Of a stretch of DNA of 64,000 nt, positions 51,725-57,017 are shown one piece after another. Numbering within the stretch: position 1 is the stretch's first letter; the number at the start of each line of letters is the position of its first letter. The translations under genes and the position numbers were made by a program. Under the pieces are notes generated by a model. It saw only the letters and a program-made list of their open reading frames with translations. It ran no database searches and had not been told where the DNA came from. This DNA is from Magnolia sinica (taxonomy: Eukaryota; Streptophyta; Magnoliopsida; Magnoliales; Magnoliaceae): NCBI RefSeq assembly GCF_029962835.1, contig NC_080581.1:25124001-25188000 (forward strand). Reading direction: 5' to 3'.

Positions 51725-52120
51725 CATAAATGGTATAAATTTCCACTTCATCCCTACTTATAAAATAGAAATTTTATGTAGAAAGCTTCGAAATTTTCCA
51801 ATGAGAAGAAAAAGAGAAACAAAGAAGCATGCCTGGATTATATACTGCACGGCTGCCGTCCGATTATTCAACGCAGCCCACTGCAACGCGGAGTATCCGA
51901 GGCCGTCGGGTTCCGATACGGAGCATCCCTCGCTCTCAACCAATCTCTGCAGCTTCTCTAAATCCCCGTACGCCGCGGCCGTATACACATCATCCCGAAG
52001 GATCTCGCCGCCCTGCGACTCCGGAACTCCTCCTCCTCCAATCCCTCCGTTCGCAGTCGCCTCCCGACCTCGCCTTGCTTCTGCTCCTCCATCTTCAACG
52101 ATCTCGATCTCAGACGCCAT
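14076..52120 (-). CDS. TIP1: TIP1/PAT24-like ankyrin-repeat DHHC protein S-acyltransferase (13 coding exons)
   Basis: This gene encodes a membrane enzyme that transfers palmitate to cysteines of target proteins; the Arabidopsis relative TIP1 (PAT24) is needed for root-hair and cell growth. Exons on the minus strand: 52120-51833, 51493-51353, 42641-42529, 42212-42133, 41980-41817, 34321-34183, 34044-33945, 24269-24212, 23617-23540, 23417-23319, 23179-23101, 22974-22826, 14498-14076. They total 1911 nt, 636 aa, against about 620 in Arabidopsis. Residues 45-260 are ankyrin repeats. Four membrane segments lie near 287-307, 318-338, 424-446 and 472-494. The cysteine-rich domain runs from C383 to C417, with DHHC at 408-411 (C411 catalytic). 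A TTNE motif sits at 502-505, and the tail is His-rich and ends in a GLGLGLG stretch. Every exon phase joins without a frameshift. The ATG is chosen because MASEIE matches the family start. I see no sign that the gene is dead. Confidence 0.95.
14499..15146. other. Intron 12, 3' part: no element recognised
   Basis: Unique-looking intronic sequence next to exon 13. Nothing seen on either strand beyond the splice acceptor. Confidence 0.4.
15147..15610. mobile_element. Foldback MITE, about 120-bp inverted arms
   Basis: The left arm runs CTTCATGGGGACATTAGCA ... CAACTAGGAGCAAGCCAT; the right arm is its reverse complement (ATGGCTTGCTCCTAGTTG ... CCCTATGAAG). The arms share GTGACCTATTGTC and ACTAGGAGCAAGCCAT. 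No TSD is obvious. Confidence 0.65.
16400..16697. mobile_element. Tourist-like (PIF/Harbinger) MITE
   Basis: Inverted ends GGGCCTGTTTGATAAGTGG on both sides extend to about 28 bp. The flanks are TTA and TTG, close to the expected 3-bp TTA/TAA duplication. It is 298 bp and non-coding. Confidence 0.75.
17214..17545 (+). mobile_element. RTE-clade LINE, 5'-truncated 3' end with (GAT)n tail
   Basis: The translation keeps the RTE C-terminal pattern ([11 protein letters not shown], then a stop and LG-G) and ends in GAT repeats. It is bounded by a perfect 12-bp duplication ATTCAACTTGTG at 17202-17213 and 17546-17557. Confidence 0.85.
17824..18470 (+). mobile_element. LTR-like block starting TGTGATGGGGACATCA
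   Basis: It shares its first 16 bases with the block at 35577 and has a TATA-like ATTATAAAACC at about 18280 followed by a pyrimidine/GA-rich leader. No internal region with protein homology was seen, so it may be a solo LTR. The end is uncertain. Confidence 0.45.
18540..18720 (+). repeat. Interspersed AAATTCAGCAA motif
   Basis: Four copies of AAATTCAGCAA at irregular spacing (18552, 18588, 18666, 18700 approximately). Function unknown. Confidence 0.45.
18815..20050 (-). mobile_element. LTR with adjacent Met-tRNA primer site, minus orientation
   Basis: The minus strand reads ...CTACATCA then AATTTGGTATCAGAGAC, a 5'-LTR end followed by an initiator-Met primer-binding site (about 18815-18838). 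On the minus strand a CTATAAAAGAG promoter-like box lies near 19865. No coding region was found on the internal side, and the far LTR end is approximate. Confidence 0.5.
20396..21148. mobile_element. Mutator-like non-autonomous element
   Basis: The ends are inverted (GTGCTTCAAATAG and CTATTTAAAACACTG) and the interior is rich in TAGCGTACGCTA words. The flanks carry the same CTTCAAACAA (20386-20395 and 21149-21158), a 9-10-bp duplication typical of MULEs. Confidence 0.7.
21159..22398. other. Intron 12 stretch without recognised elements
   Basis: AT-rich intronic sequence. TATATCGGC and CAATACATATCAAC words near 21530-21700 resemble decayed repeat ends, but nothing can be delimited. Confidence 0.35.
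22402..22508. repeat. Compound (GT)n(TA)n microsatellite
   Basis: About 22 bp of GT followed by about 80 bp of TA repeats, in TIP1 intron 12 near exon 12. It creates long YIYI/IYIY reading frames that are not genes. Confidence 0.95.
22826..22974 (-). CDS. TIP1: TIP1 exon 12 (residues 447-496)
   Basis: It encodes [20 protein letters not shown], a lumenal loop, and the fourth membrane segment from [16 protein letters not shown] to TIVQASQ. The acceptor is ATGTAG and the donor GTATGT, phase 0. An 8.3-kb intron follows. Confidence 0.95.
23101..23179 (-). CDS. TIP1: TIP1 exon 11 (residues 421-447)
   Basis: It encodes [20 protein letters not shown] and GAIASI, the third membrane segment. The acceptor is TTTCAG; it ends phase 1 (ATAC) at GTATGT. 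Confidence 0.94.
23319..23417 (-). CDS. TIP1: TIP1 exon 10, DHHC catalytic core (residues 388-420)
   Basis: It encodes [16 protein letters not shown] followed by [17 protein letters not shown]. All Cys and His ligands and the catalytic C411 of DHHC are present. The acceptor is TTCAG and the donor GTAAGT, phase 0. Confidence 0.97.
23540..23617 (-). CDS. TIP1: TIP1 exon 9 (residues 362-387)
   Basis: It encodes [18 protein letters not shown] then SQLCATCK. C383 and C386 are the first zinc-ligand pair of the cysteine-rich domain. The acceptor is CAATAG and the donor GTGCCT, phase 0. Intron 9 splits the zinc domain. Confidence 0.94.
24212..24269 (-). CDS. TIP1: TIP1 exon 8 (residues 342-361)
   Basis: This 58-nt exon encodes [15 protein letters not shown] then NLKDD. 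The DPG motif is conserved just after the second membrane segment in DHHC enzymes. The acceptor is TTATAG and the donor a strong GTGAGT, phase 0. Confidence 0.94.
24893..25100 (-). repeat. Dispersed repeat, copy A (possible LTR end)
   Basis: GAAAGTGGTGGGATGGAGAT, a long GA tract (24963-25002), ACTAACACGCACAC and ATATTAACTTGAGAGA follow in the same order as copy B at 28467-28640. On the minus strand the ends resemble an LTR/primer-site junction. Confidence 0.55.
25143..25328 (-). repeat. Tandem duplication of an 85-95-bp unit
   Basis: Two units run from GCAATTTTATTAAGAAGCCC to GAAGCCAAATTA (25143-25229 and 25231-25328), nearly identical except in the A-rich linker. The minus strand resembles a LINE 3' tail. 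Confidence 0.8.
25961..28061 (-). mobile_element. L1-type LINE, 5'-truncated, with TSD
   Basis: From high to low coordinates the minus strand encodes RT ([27 protein letters not shown]; then [12 protein letters not shown] near 27590), a linker region and the zinc-binding RT tail ([16 protein letters not shown], 26400-26480). Stops and frameshifts make it dead. It ends in T6 on the plus strand (poly-A on the minus). Both flanks read ATGACACC (25953-25960 and 28062-28069). Confidence 0.85.
28467..28640 (-). repeat. Dispersed repeat, copy B
   Basis: Same order of blocks as copy A (24893-25100): GAAAGTGGTGAGATGGAGAT, GA-rich tract, ACTAACACACACGCGCAC, ATATTAACTTGAGAGA. The minus strand at its 5' side reads CTTGGTATTAGAAAAGG, like a decayed primer site. 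Confidence 0.55.
29706..32400. repeat. Cluster of GGGCCCACC palindromic MITEs in intron 7
   Basis: At least four full or half copies of the roughly 0.5-kb palindrome. The first (about 29706-30215) has ends containing ACTGAGTAAACTC and GAGTTTAGTCAGTACGC, inverted. Shared words: GTGGGCCCACCATGATG, CCATCCATTTT, AAGTGGACCACACCA, TTTTGGATCAAGCT. A hAT element splits the cluster at 31012. Confidence 0.8.
31012..31593. mobile_element. hAT-like non-autonomous element with 8-bp TSD
   Basis: The ends CAGAGCTGTACACGAACC and (reverse complement of the right) TAGAGTTGTACATGAGTC are inverted. Flanks carry GGCGTGGA at 31004-31011 and 31594-31601. It is 582 bp and rich in GAGCTCGA words; no transposase. It is inserted in the GGGCCCACC repeat. 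Confidence 0.85.
32401..33082. other. Intron 7 stretch, little recognised
   Basis: Contains A/T-rich simple sequence (32708-32722 poly-T, 32750-32810 A/G-rich). No domain or clear element. Confidence 0.35.
33083..33200 (-). repeat. LINE-like 3' tail
   Basis: On the minus strand a CTTTGTAATCTTC ... AATAAAGTTTTGTCACC stretch ends in an A-rich tail, similar in layout to the LINE tails at 25961 and 46660 (plus-strand TTTTTGAAAGGTGACAAAACTTTATTAA). It is short and without coding sequence. Confidence 0.4.
33298..33343. repeat. (GA)n microsatellite
   Basis: About 46 bp of perfect GA dinucleotide in intron 7. Confidence 0.95.
33945..34044 (-). CDS. TIP1: TIP1 exon 7 (residues 309-342)
   Basis: It encodes [18 protein letters not shown] and the second membrane segment, ending FYRCSR, which leads into the cytosolic DHHC domain. 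The acceptor is TCTGCAG; it ends phase 2 at GTACAG. The next exon is 9.7 kb away. Confidence 0.94.
34183..34321 (-). CDS. TIP1: TIP1 exon 6 (residues 263-309)
   Basis: It encodes [13 protein letters not shown], the linker after the ankyrin domain, and the first membrane segment from LGLAPILW to IYVHSVIT. The acceptor is CCACAG. It ends phase 1 (ACAG) at GTATAT. Read straight through, the short 138-bp intron 6 has no stop, so a longer ORF appears here; family alignment supports splicing. Confidence 0.95.
34827..36822. mobile_element. Composite TIR element with an LTR-like insert
   Basis: The left end CAGTGTTTTCAGTATC and right end GATACTGAAAACATTA are inverted; flanks share CCTAAA. Ends are rich in GATATC/ATATATC words. 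The middle (35577 to about 36420) is an LTR-like block starting TGTGATGGGGACATCA with a TATAAATAGGCACCC box at about 35928, on the plus strand. Confidence 0.5.
37695..41570 (-). mobile_element. L1-type LINE, near full-length but decayed and internally deleted
   Basis: Along the minus strand: a basic ORF1-like region ([10 protein letters not shown]), an RRM-like segment (41185-41030, [15 protein letters not shown]), an endonuclease remnant joined mid-domain (GGDFNMV at about 40910, then TWSNG), a linker (40540-40250), badly broken RT (39900-38900) and the zinc-binding tail ([15 protein letters not shown], 38220-38170). It ends with T9 at 37695 on the plus strand. The 5' end is approximate. Confidence 0.75.
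41817..41980 (-). CDS. TIP1: TIP1 exon 5 (residues 208-262)
   Basis: It encodes [20 protein letters not shown] and then the last ankyrin repeat, ending [10 protein letters not shown]. The acceptor is ATTAG and the donor GTAGGT, phase 0. Intron 4 before it is only 152 bp, whereas intron 5 after it is 7.5 kb. Confidence 0.95.
42133..42212 (-). CDS. TIP1: TIP1 exon 4 (residues 181-208)
   Basis: This is an 80-nt exon between the acceptor TTGTAG and the donor GTAATC. It encodes [20 protein letters not shown] and RGRQDKE. It is invisible in a simple ORF scan because of its size, but the phases (2 in, 1 out) fit both neighbours exactly and the residues match the family. Confidence 0.93.
42529..42641 (-). 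CDS. TIP1: TIP1 exon 3 (residues 144-181)
   Basis: It lies 8.7 kb from exon 2, after the acceptor ATTGCAG. It encodes [16 protein letters not shown] and the [10 protein letters not shown] ankyrin consensus. It ends phase 2 (CATTG) at GTACAT; the split Trp codon is completed by exon 4. Confidence 0.95.
42650..43100. other. Intron 2 stretch next to exon 3, nothing recognised
   Basis: No domain homology or repeat boundary was seen on either strand. Confidence 0.35.
43200..43510 (-). pseudogene. Gypsy pol fragment (protease-RT linker)
   Basis: The minus-strand residues [20 protein letters not shown] and [14 protein letters not shown] match the conserved segment between protease and RT in Ty3/gypsy polyproteins. 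It is short and isolated. Confidence 0.55.
43604..43729 (-). other. Exon-like open segment in intron 2 (cryptic exon candidate)
   Basis: 126 bp, open in one frame for 42 codons (begins [17 protein letters not shown]), bounded by AG (43730-43731) and GT (43602-43603). Phases are 0 and 0, so inclusion between TIP1 exons 2 and 3 would keep the frame. I do not recognise the protein; no expression evidence exists here. Confidence 0.3.
43814..43884 (-). pseudogene. U6 snRNA pseudogene (3' part)
   Basis: On the minus strand GATACATAGAAGATGATC, ATGGCCCCTGTGCACAAGG, ATGACACACAAAATTGAG and AAATAGTCCAATGTT follow the plant U6 3' half, including the GATGACAC and GAGAAAT(G)GTCC blocks. The 5' third is missing or unrecognisable and there are several changes, so it is a dead copy. 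Confidence 0.85.
43972..44155 (+). repeat. Local tandem duplication
   Basis: The segment with ACTCATCAAAAGAGGAAAGTA ... GGTACCTGGTACTT (43980-44045) recurs in diverged form at 44073-44140. Non-coding. Confidence 0.5.
44888..45313. mobile_element. Tourist-like MITE inside the copia RT
   Basis: The left end GAGCATGTTTGGATT and right end (inverted) GGGTGTTTTTGGATTGGG flank 426 bp; TAA at 44885-44887 and 45314-45316 is the expected 3-bp PIF/Harbinger duplication. Copia residues resume just after it. Confidence 0.75.
45517..45652 (+). repeat. Tandem duplication inside copia RT
   Basis: GGATGGTTGGGAACT ... CTACACGTCTTGA(T/C)ATTGCTT ... GATGTGAGAGT is present twice (about 45519-45583 and 45584-45650), with an 8-bp length difference. 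Confidence 0.75.
45906..46318. other. Intron 2 spacer between copia fragments
   Basis: Contains a direct repeat of about 60 bp (AAGTGCTCTTACA(G/A)AACA(G/A)ATGAATTGAT at 46011 and 46116). Nothing coding was recognised. Confidence 0.45.
46320..46654 (+). pseudogene. Copia pre-integrase/integrase fragment
   Basis: The order of motifs ([28 protein letters not shown]-like residues, [14 protein letters not shown] end) matches the start of copia integrase. It is a second copia element since it lies 3' of an RNase H. It is cut by the LINE at 46655. Confidence 0.7.
46655..47232 (-). mobile_element. L1-type LINE, 3' fragment
   Basis: The minus strand encodes [20 protein letters not shown] (zinc-binding RT tail) and [18 protein letters not shown], related to the LINE at 25961 ([10 protein letters not shown]). 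It ends in T9 on the plus strand. No clear TSD. Confidence 0.75.
47240..49324 (-). pseudogene. Copia pol remnant (integrase end to RNase H)
   Basis: From high to low: an integrase end ([15 protein letters not shown], 49250), a variable linker (48987-48769), RT ([32 protein letters not shown], 48462-48300) and RNase H ([38 protein letters not shown], 47800-47620). Stops are few, so it may be one of the younger copia copies. A SINE lies at its 5' side. Confidence 0.8.
49325..49508 (+). mobile_element. tRNA-derived SINE with TSD
   Basis: It has a B-box-like GAGGATTCGATTCCCC (about 49379), a tRNA-unrelated body (GTGTATCCGCAGGGATTGG) and an A tail (49498-49507). It is flanked by AATAAGATG at 49316-49324 and 49515-49523. 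Confidence 0.8.
49525..51120. other. Intron 2, 5' part
   Basis: Contains a (GT)n run (about 49953-49985). Around 50520-50710 GTAAACAGATTAC and related words recur several times on both strands. No gene was recognised. Confidence 0.45.
51125..51171. repeat. (CT)n microsatellite
   Basis: About 46 bp of CT repeat in TIP1 intron 2. Confidence 0.95.
51353..51493 (-). CDS. TIP1: TIP1 exon 2 (residues 97-143)
   Basis: It follows the acceptor TTGGCAG and encodes ankyrin repeat sequence from [18 protein letters not shown] to ADSYGYQ. It ends phase 0 at a GTTGGT donor. Both flanking phases are 0, so extra in-frame exons could be tolerated next to it. Confidence 0.95.
51494..51832 (-). other. TIP1 intron 1, GC-AG type, with an AT microsatellite
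   Basis: The exon boundary CAG|GCATGC gives a GC donor; the acceptor is TTGGCAG. The only nearby GT that keeps the frame is 12 nt downstream and would add ACFF, which the family lacks. A (TA)n run of about 50 bp lies at 51671-51720. Confidence 0.7.
51833..52120 (-). CDS. TIP1: TIP1 exon 1 (residues 1-96)
   Basis: It carries the start codon in the context GAACGAGATGGCG, a Gly-rich N-terminus of about 40 residues that is longer than in Arabidopsis, then [15 protein letters not shown], the start of the first ankyrin repeat. It ends phase 0 at ATCCAG. The next bases are GCATGC, so the donor is GC rather than GT. Confidence 0.93.
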
Positions 52121-52400
52121 CTCGTTCCTCTTTTTTCTTTCTTTCTTTCTTTTTTATTATGCGGAGAAAAAAAAAATGAGGATTTTTGGGCCGTCTGACT
52201 TCTAGAAGAGTCGTCTGAGGGTTTTTCTTTTACGACGCGGAGGAGAGAAGGTTCAAGGAAGGGTTCGAGTCTTGACTCGGCTACGGTCTCTTGATCATTC
52301 CATCGAACTGCGAGAGAGACGCGAGGAAACCCCAGAAACTAGAGGCCAATCAATTACCCGAGAACATCCGCAACAATGCTGGCTTGGCAAGTTCACACGT
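52121..52400 (-). promoter_or_regulatory. TIP1 5' leader and proximal promoter
   Basis: On the minus strand the bases just before the ATG are purine-rich repeats of GAAA (52130-52155). No convincing TATA box is seen within 250 bp. From about 52400 upward the sequence becomes the palindromic repeat family, so any promoter is probably compact. The transcription start is not identifiable by eye. Confidence 0.35.
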
Positions 52401-53040
52401 GACAAACCGTATTACACGTGGAGCATCTGAGCCGTTCGTAAGGTGGGGCAAAATCAGTAGGCAGATCATTAATGTACCAAATTTCAACTGTTGGTTTGTT
52501 GATCTGCTGCTTTCGATGGAGAGGTGGTCCGCCTGATGGGACGTGGATCAGGTTCTGTTGCCAACACCAACCCCCAGCGACAGCGAAGCCATGTGTTGGG
52601 CGCTGTGGGGCCCACCCTGATTTATGCTTCTTATGTAAGCACCACACCATACATACGGTTTGTTAGCTCATTTTAGAGCAGCCATTTAACCTGTTTATCA
52701 GATCACACGGGTGGACGGATGGAAAACACAAATATCAGATTGATGTTATCTGTCAACAAAGAATTTTTAATTATTGACATTCAATCATTGTTTCTTATGA
52801 TATGGTCCACTTGTGGTTTTGATCTACTTCATTTTTTTAACAACGAGGTTAAAAAGTGGATAGACGGTGCACAAGTAGAGCTCGGGTCACCACCTCATCC
52901 CTTTCCTTCCCATGTAAGCGGTTGTTCGTCCGTTTTTAACAGCTCATTTTAAGACATGAGTCTAGTTTACGCCGTATTATAAAAAAAGCTTATTGAATTA
53001 CCCACTGTGCAGTCAGCTTGGCACATGTATCGAGGACGCC
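52401..53040. repeat. GGGCCCACC palindrome copy next to the TIP1 promoter
   Basis: It contains CTGTGGGGCCCACCCTGAT (about 52602), CATTTTAGAGCAGCC, TGATATGGTCCACTTGTGG and other family words. It reaches to within about 300 bp of the TIP1 ATG. The ends are decayed. Confidence 0.6.
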
Positions 53041-53049
53041 GATTGCGTC

Positions 53050-53496
53050 CTACCCCCGTCCGTCCGGGCAGGGCTCTGTGGGGTCCAACGTGATGTAAGT
53101 GTTTTATCCATGCTGTTCAATGCTTATATCAGATCATTTTAAGGCATGATCTATAAAATGAGGCAGGTCCACTAGAGCTGTGGACCACACCAAAGGAAGC
53201 TGCACTGATAATGACACCCCCTGTTAAAACCTTTTTAAGAGCCAATGTAATGTCTTTTTACCATCGGACCTATTCATAAGGTCACGTAGACTTTAATGAA
53301 TAGAAAACAAAAATATCATCTTGATCTGGAACCTTTCTAGCTCCTAATTTCAATCCTCACTTTTTTGTCCACGTAAGTGGTAGACCTGTCTCATCTTTGC
53401 TTCATATCTTAAAATGACATGATAAAAGTATTGAATAGGGCGGATAAAACACTTACATCAAGCTGGCCCCATAGAGCCCTGCCGGAACGGCTTACC
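53050..53496. mobile_element. Palindromic MITE, GGCAGGGCTC-type ends
   Basis: Left GGGCAGGGCTCTGTGGGG and right CCCCATAGAGCCCTGCC are inverted, followed inward by GATGTAAGTGTTTTATCC on both arms. No TSD could be fixed. Confidence 0.7.
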
Positions 53497-53508
53497 TGGC
53501 AGTGGATT

Positions 53509-54020
53509 GCGTACTGAGTAACTCAGTACAATTAGCGTATTGAGTAAACTTTGTGAGGTTCATCATGATTTATGTATTTTATCCACTCGATTCATCCATT
53601 TTATAGGATAAATTTAAAATTCTAAATAAAAAAAGTGAAGTATATCTAATGCTCAAATGAGCCACACCACAAGAAACAATGTGAATTGAAGATCTATGGT
53701 AAAAGTTCTTGGGGACTACAAAAGTTTTAGATCAAGCTTATTTTTATGTTTTCCTTTCATCCATGTCTATAAAATTGTTTGAACAGTTTGGATGACAAAT
53801 AAACATCACCGTGGGGCCTAACAAGGTTTCAACGGTGGAAATCATTATTCCCACTGTTTCCTATAGTATGATATGCTTGATCTTTGGATATTCTTCAATT
53901 TTGGGCTTAACACCTTAAATCATATGGGAAATTGGATGAACGGCGTAGATAGACTACATATATTTACGGTGGGGCCAATTGAGTTTACTCAATAAGATCC
54001 TAATGAGTTGCTCAGTACGC
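53509..54020. mobile_element. Palindromic MITE, GCGTACTGAG-type ends
   Basis: It starts GCGTACTGAGTAACTCAGT and ends with ACTGAG's inverse, GTTGCTCAGTACGC. The inverted arms run at least 80 bp (TTGAGTAAACT then the GGGGCC core). It shares end type with the element at 29706-30215. Flanks (AGTGGATT / AGTCCGATT) may be a decayed duplication. Confidence 0.75.
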
Positions 54021-54092
54021 AGTCCGATTTCATCCGCGTCCGTGTATCGAACGTCTGCCCATGCATTAGATGGACCCACAGCACGGATGACC

Positions 54093-54592
54093 GGCAGGGG
54101 AAACGGATTGGCCACTAGCCCATGGCTGATGGTCGGTAATCTGTGAGCCCCACCATGATGTATGTGTTTCATCCATGCCGTTTATCCATTTATACAGATA
54201 ATTTTATGGCTTGATTTCAAAAATGAGACAGATATAAATCTCAAGTGCATCACACTATAGGAAAACAATAGTGATTGGATATCCACCATTAAAATCCTCC
54301 TAAGGCCCACTGTACTGTTTATTTGACGTCCAATCTATTGATTAGGTCATACAGACCTAGGTGAAGGGAAAAAACAAAGATCAGGTTGATCCAAAACTTT
54401 TATGACCCCCAAAAAGTTTTTAATGATCAACGTTCATTCAACACTCTTTCCTGCAATGTGATCTGCTTGAGATTGGGATACATCTCATTTTTAGTCTCAT
54501 ACCCTAAAATTATCAATAAAAATAGATGGATGGAATGGATGAAGCACATACATCATGGTGGGTCCCACATAGCCAATCCGTTTCCACCAGCA
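54093..54592. mobile_element. Palindromic MITE, GGAAACGGATTGGC-type ends
   Basis: The left arm GCAGGGGAAACGGATTGGCC and the right arm GCCAATCCGTTTCCACCAGC are inverted, and both lead into CCCACCATGATGTATGTG. Confidence 0.75.
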
Positions 54593-54790
54593 GGCCCTTC
54601 ATCAAGCTGAGTACTTGGCACAAAGCAGCAGATCATTCAAGGAAACAAACCAAAGGCCGTAATTTGAATACATTTATAATGTATGGCCGATGACTTTAGA
54701 TTTTGCCATCTGATTGGCTTGGTCCCACTTTATGAAGGAAGAGAATCCTCTGACACACGGAAGTGGATTGCCTTTGACGCATATGACATT

Positions 54791-55245
54791 CCTGTGCCGG
54801 GACTGTGGGCTCCTTGTGGATGTCAGTGATAAATCCACTCCGTCCATCTGTTTTACAAGACTACAATAGTACAGGATTTTAAAACCAAGCAGATCTAATA
54901 CTCATGTGGTCCATATCACATGAAAATAGTGGAGATTGAATGCCTGCGGTTGACAGAAGTGTTGTATCAAGATAATATTTGTTCTCACCGTTTATCTGAG
55001 TTCTAATAACCCTATGAACGGTTTGGATGACATATAAACATCATGGTCAGCTCCAAGGAGGTTTCAACCGTGGACATTTCTGTTCCCTCTTTCGTTTGGT
55101 GGGGCTCACCTGATTTTTAGATTACTGTCTTAGCGTAGTCTTTAAAAACATAAGAAAGGAGTGGATTTTTCACGTACATATCTGGACCCCACACAGCCCC
55201 GGGCACAGGTATATCTCTGTGCCCCGTTTCACAGGAAATCCGGTT
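54791..55245. mobile_element. Palindromic MITE, CCTGTGCC-type ends
   Basis: The left CCTGTGCCGGGACTGTGGG and right CCCACACAGCCCCGGGCAC are inverted; ATCCACTCC follows inward on both arms. The right side runs on into TTTCACAGGAAATCCGG, the outer motif of the element at 55781. Confidence 0.65.
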
Positions 55246-55299
55246 CCATACTGCACCTGGTTTGAAATTCGTAAAACAGCTCAAGTCTTTGGGACACAT

Positions 55300-55740
55300 C
55301 ACGCTGCAAATGTAAAATCCACTCTATCTATCCGGTTTTAACCTTAGCCCTGTGAACAAAAATAAGCTAGATCCACAATTCAAATGGGCCACACCATATC
55401 TGGAACAATGGGATGGAATGCAAGCCATTGGTTTGTGTACGGGGCTATCATGGTTTTTAATGTTTCATCAAATCCGTTAATCAGATGTAAATCACTAGGA
55501 TGAAGAGAAAAAACAAGAATCATTCCACACAAAACTCAAGCAGTCCACACCGTGTGAAGTTAGCCGTTTACAGAGAAATTTTACATTTTTCTTGTTTGCG
55601 TGGCCCATATGAGTTTCAAAAGAGGCTTATACTACCTACACACAGTGCATATAACGATTATCACCTGATGGACGGACTGGATTTCACATATTAATAATTA
55701 TAGACCCAATAGAGCTTGGTGTTTTACGCGCCTAAAATGG
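55300..55740. repeat. Palindromic MITE copy with weak ends
   Basis: Inner arms TGTAAAATCCACTCTATC and GACGGACTGGATTTCACAT are inverted. Outer repeats were not recognised. Confidence 0.5.
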
Positions 55741-55780
55741 TTCCGGTAGACGATTCCGGTCCTCTTCCGTGCATTAGATG

Positions 55781-56316
55781 CGAGGCGGATTTCCTGTGAA
55801 AGCCTTTCGCAGTAAGTTCCTGCGCAAGGATGTTGGGTGGGTCCCTCCAAGATGTTTGTGAGAAATCCACACCGTCCGTCCGTTTTTCGAGCTCATTTTA
55901 GTATGCATGTCCAAAAGTGAGGTGGATACAACACTCAAATGGGACACGGGGGAGGAAACAGTGGAAATTCAGTGAGAACCGTTGAAGCATAATTATGGCT
56001 ATAAAAGTTTTGTATCAGGCTATCGTTTTGGTATTTTCACTTCATCCCATTGGAATAACCTTATAAACGGTTTGGATAGCATATAAACATAAGGTGGAGC
56101 TCAGGAAGAATTCAATGGTGGGAATTTATTTCCTCAATTTTCCCGTTCGTGTGACCCACTTGAGTTTTGTATCTACCTCAATTTTCCACACACATCCTAA
56201 AATGATCTCTCAAAACTGACGGACGGGGTGGATTTCTCACAAACATATCGGTGGGCCCCACCCAGCATTCTTGTGCAGGAACTTCCTGCGAAAGGCTTTC
56301 ACTGGAAATCCGCGTC
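55781..56316. mobile_element. Palindromic MITE, GCGGATTTCC-type ends, 9-bp TSD
   Basis: About 100 bp at each end are inverted: GCGGATTTCC(T/A)GTGAAAGCC, then TTTCGCAG, GTTCCTGC and GAGAAATCCAC. Flanks carry CATTAGATG at 55772-55780 and 56317-56325, the 9-bp duplication expected for Mutator-type transposition. 536 bp, non-coding. Confidence 0.85.
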
Positions 56317-56399
56317 CATTAGATGGGACCAGCGTGCAGATGACCTGGCACATGCAGTCCGATTGGGGAACGTGGGCAGCGTGTATCAGCTTTGCTATA

Positions 56400-56830
56400 T
56401 CCCACACGGAACGGACCTATCCTGGAAGGGTGTATGGTCCACCGTATATGTTTTTTCCACTTTGTTCATCCATTTTAATAGATCATTTTTAGGCATTACC
56501 ACGGAAGGGATATAGATCCAGGGCTTACATGGGCCACACCACCGAAACCATGGGAATTGAATGCACACCGTTGAAAACCTTTTGTAGCCACGGAAGTTTT
56601 GATCAATCTGATGTTTGTGTTTCCCCTTCATCCAGTCTAGACCTTATGAACAGGTTGGTTGGCAAATAAACATCAGGGTGGCCACTTCACCCTTGGACTG
56701 TCTCCTTTTCGCTTAATACCTTAAAATGATCTATTAAAATGGATGGAAAGAATGGATCAAACAAATAAATCACAGTGGACCCCAAAGACCCCATGCACGT
56801 ACAGTCCGTCTCAATAGGTGTAAGACGCAA
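56400..56830. repeat. Palindromic MITE copy without clear outer ends
   Basis: It has GGTGTATGGTCCACCGTATA and TCACAGTGGACCCC on inverted arms and the family centre (CCCCTTCATCCAGTC near 56630). Confidence 0.55.
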
Positions 56831-56912
56831 TCGCGTCCATCCCACACACGCACCACACCAGTGACAAGCGAGCATTAATGCAGTTGTGAAACACGGATCA
56901 GATGAGGCCTGG

Positions 56913-56995
56913 TTTACCCTCATTACAAGAAAAATAGGTATTACCGGCGGCTATAATTGCCCCTAAAAGTCCAAAACACCACCGGTATAATAATT
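56913..56995 (+). mobile_element. CACTA-type transposon tip between direct repeats
   Basis: CATTACAAGAAAAATAGG and TTACCGGCGGCTATAATTGC resemble the end of plant En/Spm (CACTA) elements. The 83 bp are flanked by a 22-bp direct repeat (56891-56912 and 56996-57017). Only one tip is present. Confidence 0.5.
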
Positions 56996-57017
56996 ACACG
57001 GATCAGATGAGGCCTGG

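Noticed and set aside
51567..52205. 212-codon plus-strand open frame
   Set aside because: It is antisense to TIP1 exon 1 and runs through the (TA)n repeat; no family resemblance.
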